Shown piece after piece: positions 4,129-5,418 of a stretch of DNA of 5,418 nt. The notes under the pieces were generated by a model. It saw only the letters and a list, made by a program, of their open reading frames with translations. It did no database searches and was not told the DNA's origin. Numbering within the stretch: position 1 is the stretch's first letter; every line of letters begins with the position of its first letter. Location of the stretch: contig RKRS01000139.1 in assembly GCA_007571275.1 (NCBI GenBank), positions 1 to 5,418 on the forward strand. The letters run 5' to 3'. This DNA is from Dehalococcoidia bacterium (GTDB lineage: Bacteria > Chloroflexota > Dehalococcoidia > Bin125). Position numbers and translations under genes: made by a program.

Positions 4129-5418
4129 ACCATACGACCTGTCCATCGTCGAGGCGGGCGTCGCATTGCGCGACGGCTCCCTGACGGCGATTGCGCTGAC
4201 GGAGTCAGTGTTATCGCAGCTGGAGGCGACCGAACCGCTGCTCAATGCGTACATCACCGTGACTGCCGAGCTGGCGCGCGAGCAGGCGTCGGCGGCGGAC
4301 GACGCGCTACGCGATGGTCGTGATCTGGGACCGCTGCACGGCATTCCGATTGCGCTCAAAGACCTGGTCGATACCGCCGGGATTGCGACCACCGGCGGCG
4401 GAGGCTTCTTACACGACCGCGTCCCGGATCAGGATGCAACGGTCTATCGGAAACTCAAGGAAGCTGGCGCGGTGATGCCCGGCAAGCTCAACCTGCATGA
4501 GTTCGCCTTTGGCACGACCAGCCGCAACCCACACTTCGGGCCTGTCCACAATCCCTGGGATCTGAGCAAGTCGCCAGGCGGCAGTAGCGGCGGCTCGGGG
4601 GCGTCGGTGGCGGTTGGATCGTCGTTGGGCGCGCTTGGGTCGGACACTGGCGGCAGCATCCGCATTCCAGCCAGCCTGTGCGGCGTGACGGGGCTGATGG
4701 GAACCTACGGACGCGTCTCGCGGACGGGCGTGCTGCCGCTGTCGTGGACGCTGGACCATGTCGGTCCGCTGACCAAGACGGTTGAGGATGCGGGACTCGT
4801 GCTCAACGCGATCGCCGGTTACGACGCGAGTGATCCAGGCAGCGCCGATGTTCCCGTCGGCGACTGCACGTCGATGTTGGTCGAGGGCGTCGATGGGATC
4901 CGTATCGGTATACCGCGCAGAATGCTCTGGCAGGGCTGCGAGGAAGATGTGATCGAGCACTGCGAGATCGCGGTCGATCATCTGCGTAGCATGGGCGCGA
5001 CCGTGACTGAAGTCGAGTTGCCACTGCAGACCGACCGTCCGCGCGGACTGACGATCATCGCCGAGGCAGCGGCATATCACGCCAAGTGGCTGCGAGAACG
5101 GCGCGATGAGTACGGCGATGTCCTCGAGCGGATCGAGGCGGGACTATCGGTGTCCGCGGTCGAATACATCAACGACCAGCGTTTGCGACGCAAGTTCGTC
5201 GACGAGACAGTGCAGGTTCTGCAGGAAGTAGACGTGTTGATCTCGCCGACCTGCTCGCGGACGGCGCCACTGATCGAAGATGGCGATCCGACGGCGGAGC
5301 TGGCTCGTCTGACCGCTCCGTATGACGTCAGCGGGATTCCGGCCATCTCAATCCCCTGCGGCTACGACCGTAACGGGATGCCGATCGGCCTGATGATCGG
5401 CGGTCGGCATTTCGACGA
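4115..5418 (+). CDS. Amidase signature family enzyme (GatA/AtzE-like), 3' end cut by window
   Basis: The frame opens at ATG 4115, 9 nt after GGAGAGG (4099-4105), and stays open to the window end, giving 434 residues of an expected 460-490. The amidase-signature catalytic triad is intact: Lys82 in PIALKDLVDTAG (78-89), cis-Ser157 in SPGGSSGGSGAS (153-164), and nucleophile Ser181 in GSDTGGSIRIPAS (175-187). The Ser157-Ser181 spacing of 24 equals that of Ser217-Ser241 in fatty acid amide hydrolase. GLMGTYGRVSRTGVLPLS (193-210), DHVGPLTKTVEDAG (214-227), a C-terminal DVLISPTC (373-380) and MPIGLMIGG (422-430) are also standard. The family hydrolyses carboxamides to acid and ammonia, or feeds ammonia to tRNA amidation as GatA. 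The adjacent small GatC/AtzG-like gene suggests a two-subunit amidase. Its substrate is unknown; the few missing residues hold no catalytic site. Confidence 0.95.
   Translation, partial: MEHREPYDLSIVEAGVALRDGSLTAIALTESVLSQLEATEPLLNAYITVTAELAREQASAADDALRDGRDLGPLHGIPIALKDLVDTAGIATTGGGGFLHDRVPDQDATVYRKLKEAGAVMPGKLNLHEFAFGTTSRNPHFGPVHNPWDLSKSPGGSSGGSGASVAVGSSLGALGSDTGGSIRIPASLCGVTGLMGTYGRVSRTGVLPLSWTLDHVGPLTKTVEDAGLVLNAIAGYDASDPGSADVPVGDCTSMLVEGVDGIRIGIPRRMLWQGCEEDVIEHCEIAVDHLRSMGATVTEVELPLQTDRPRGLTIIAEAAAYHAKWLRERRDEYGDVLERIEAGLSVSAVEYINDQRLRRKFVDETVQVLQEVDVLISPTCSRTAPLIEDGDPTAELARLTAPYDVSGIPAISIPCGYDRNGMPIGLMIGGRHFD

Noticed and set aside
4409..5080. A 223-codon minus-strand reading frame
   Set aside because: It is fully antisense to the amidase, whose catalytic motifs are intact, and its translation is Arg/His/Ala-rich as expected for a GC-rich shadow.
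4115..5418. Naming the amidase gatA
   Set aside because: The triad is shared by all amidase-signature enzymes. No gatB is visible, and the small partner is not a clear GatC, so a specific name is not supported.
1..5418. tRNA or rRNA genes, CRISPR array, insertion sequence, integrase or attachment site
   Set aside because: I looked for spaced direct repeats, terminal inverted repeats, transposase motifs and cloverleaf-like arms and saw none. The only repeat found is the short RYQSELTAP pair.

Overview
This GC-rich bacterial window carries ordinary acyl-CoA metabolism genes on the minus strand. A small two-gene module lies between them on the plus strand, and an amidase pair occupies the right end. 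Most genes have AGGAG-type ribosome sites and tight spacing. GC richness, redundant crotonases next to a class III CoA-transferase, and a DUF4258/DUF2283-type pair together suggest a Chloroflexota-like (or possibly actinobacterial) genome. This placement is inference only, because no rRNA or other phylogenetic marker is present.

Layout. (1) Positions 2318 to 1, minus strand: an apparent three-gene operon. It runs from an unrecognised 196-residue protein, to a CaiB/BaiF (class III) CoA-transferase 10 nt downstream, to a crotonase-superfamily protein 32 nt further on that is cut off by the window start. (2) Positions 2402-2955, plus strand: two small genes, a DUF4258-like protein and a DUF2283-like protein, 11 nt apart. 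They are divergent from the operon and resemble a toxin-antitoxin pair in architecture. (3) Positions 2989-3777, minus strand: a complete enoyl-CoA hydratase with both catalytic glutamates. It converges on the small-gene pair across a 33-nt gap that holds a hairpin. (4) Positions 3901-5418, plus strand: a 75-residue GatC/AtzG-like small protein overlapping an amidase-signature enzyme by 14 nt. The amidase runs off the right edge. A perfect TATAAT lies in the divergent spacer ahead of this pair.

How the genes may work together. The CoA-transferase can activate a carboxylic acid as a CoA thioester and the crotonases can act on such thioesters, which fits catabolism of an unidentified acid. The two crotonases differ. 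The complete one keeps both acid/base glutamates, while the partial one has Leu and Ala at those sites and so probably performs a different crotonase-type reaction. The amidase pair is a separate transcription unit.

The least expected signal is a short diverged repeat. Two 45-nt minus-strand segments (1728-1772 and 2927-2971) both read RYQSELTAP and both end at an in-frame TGA at the same distance. The five differences within the nine shared codons all fall at third positions. One copy forms the C-terminus of the unrecognised protein; the other lies just past the stop codon of the complete hydratase and takes part in the hairpin. I see no rRNA, tRNA, CRISPR array, insertion sequence or replication origin, and no gene-free stretch longer than about 125 nt.
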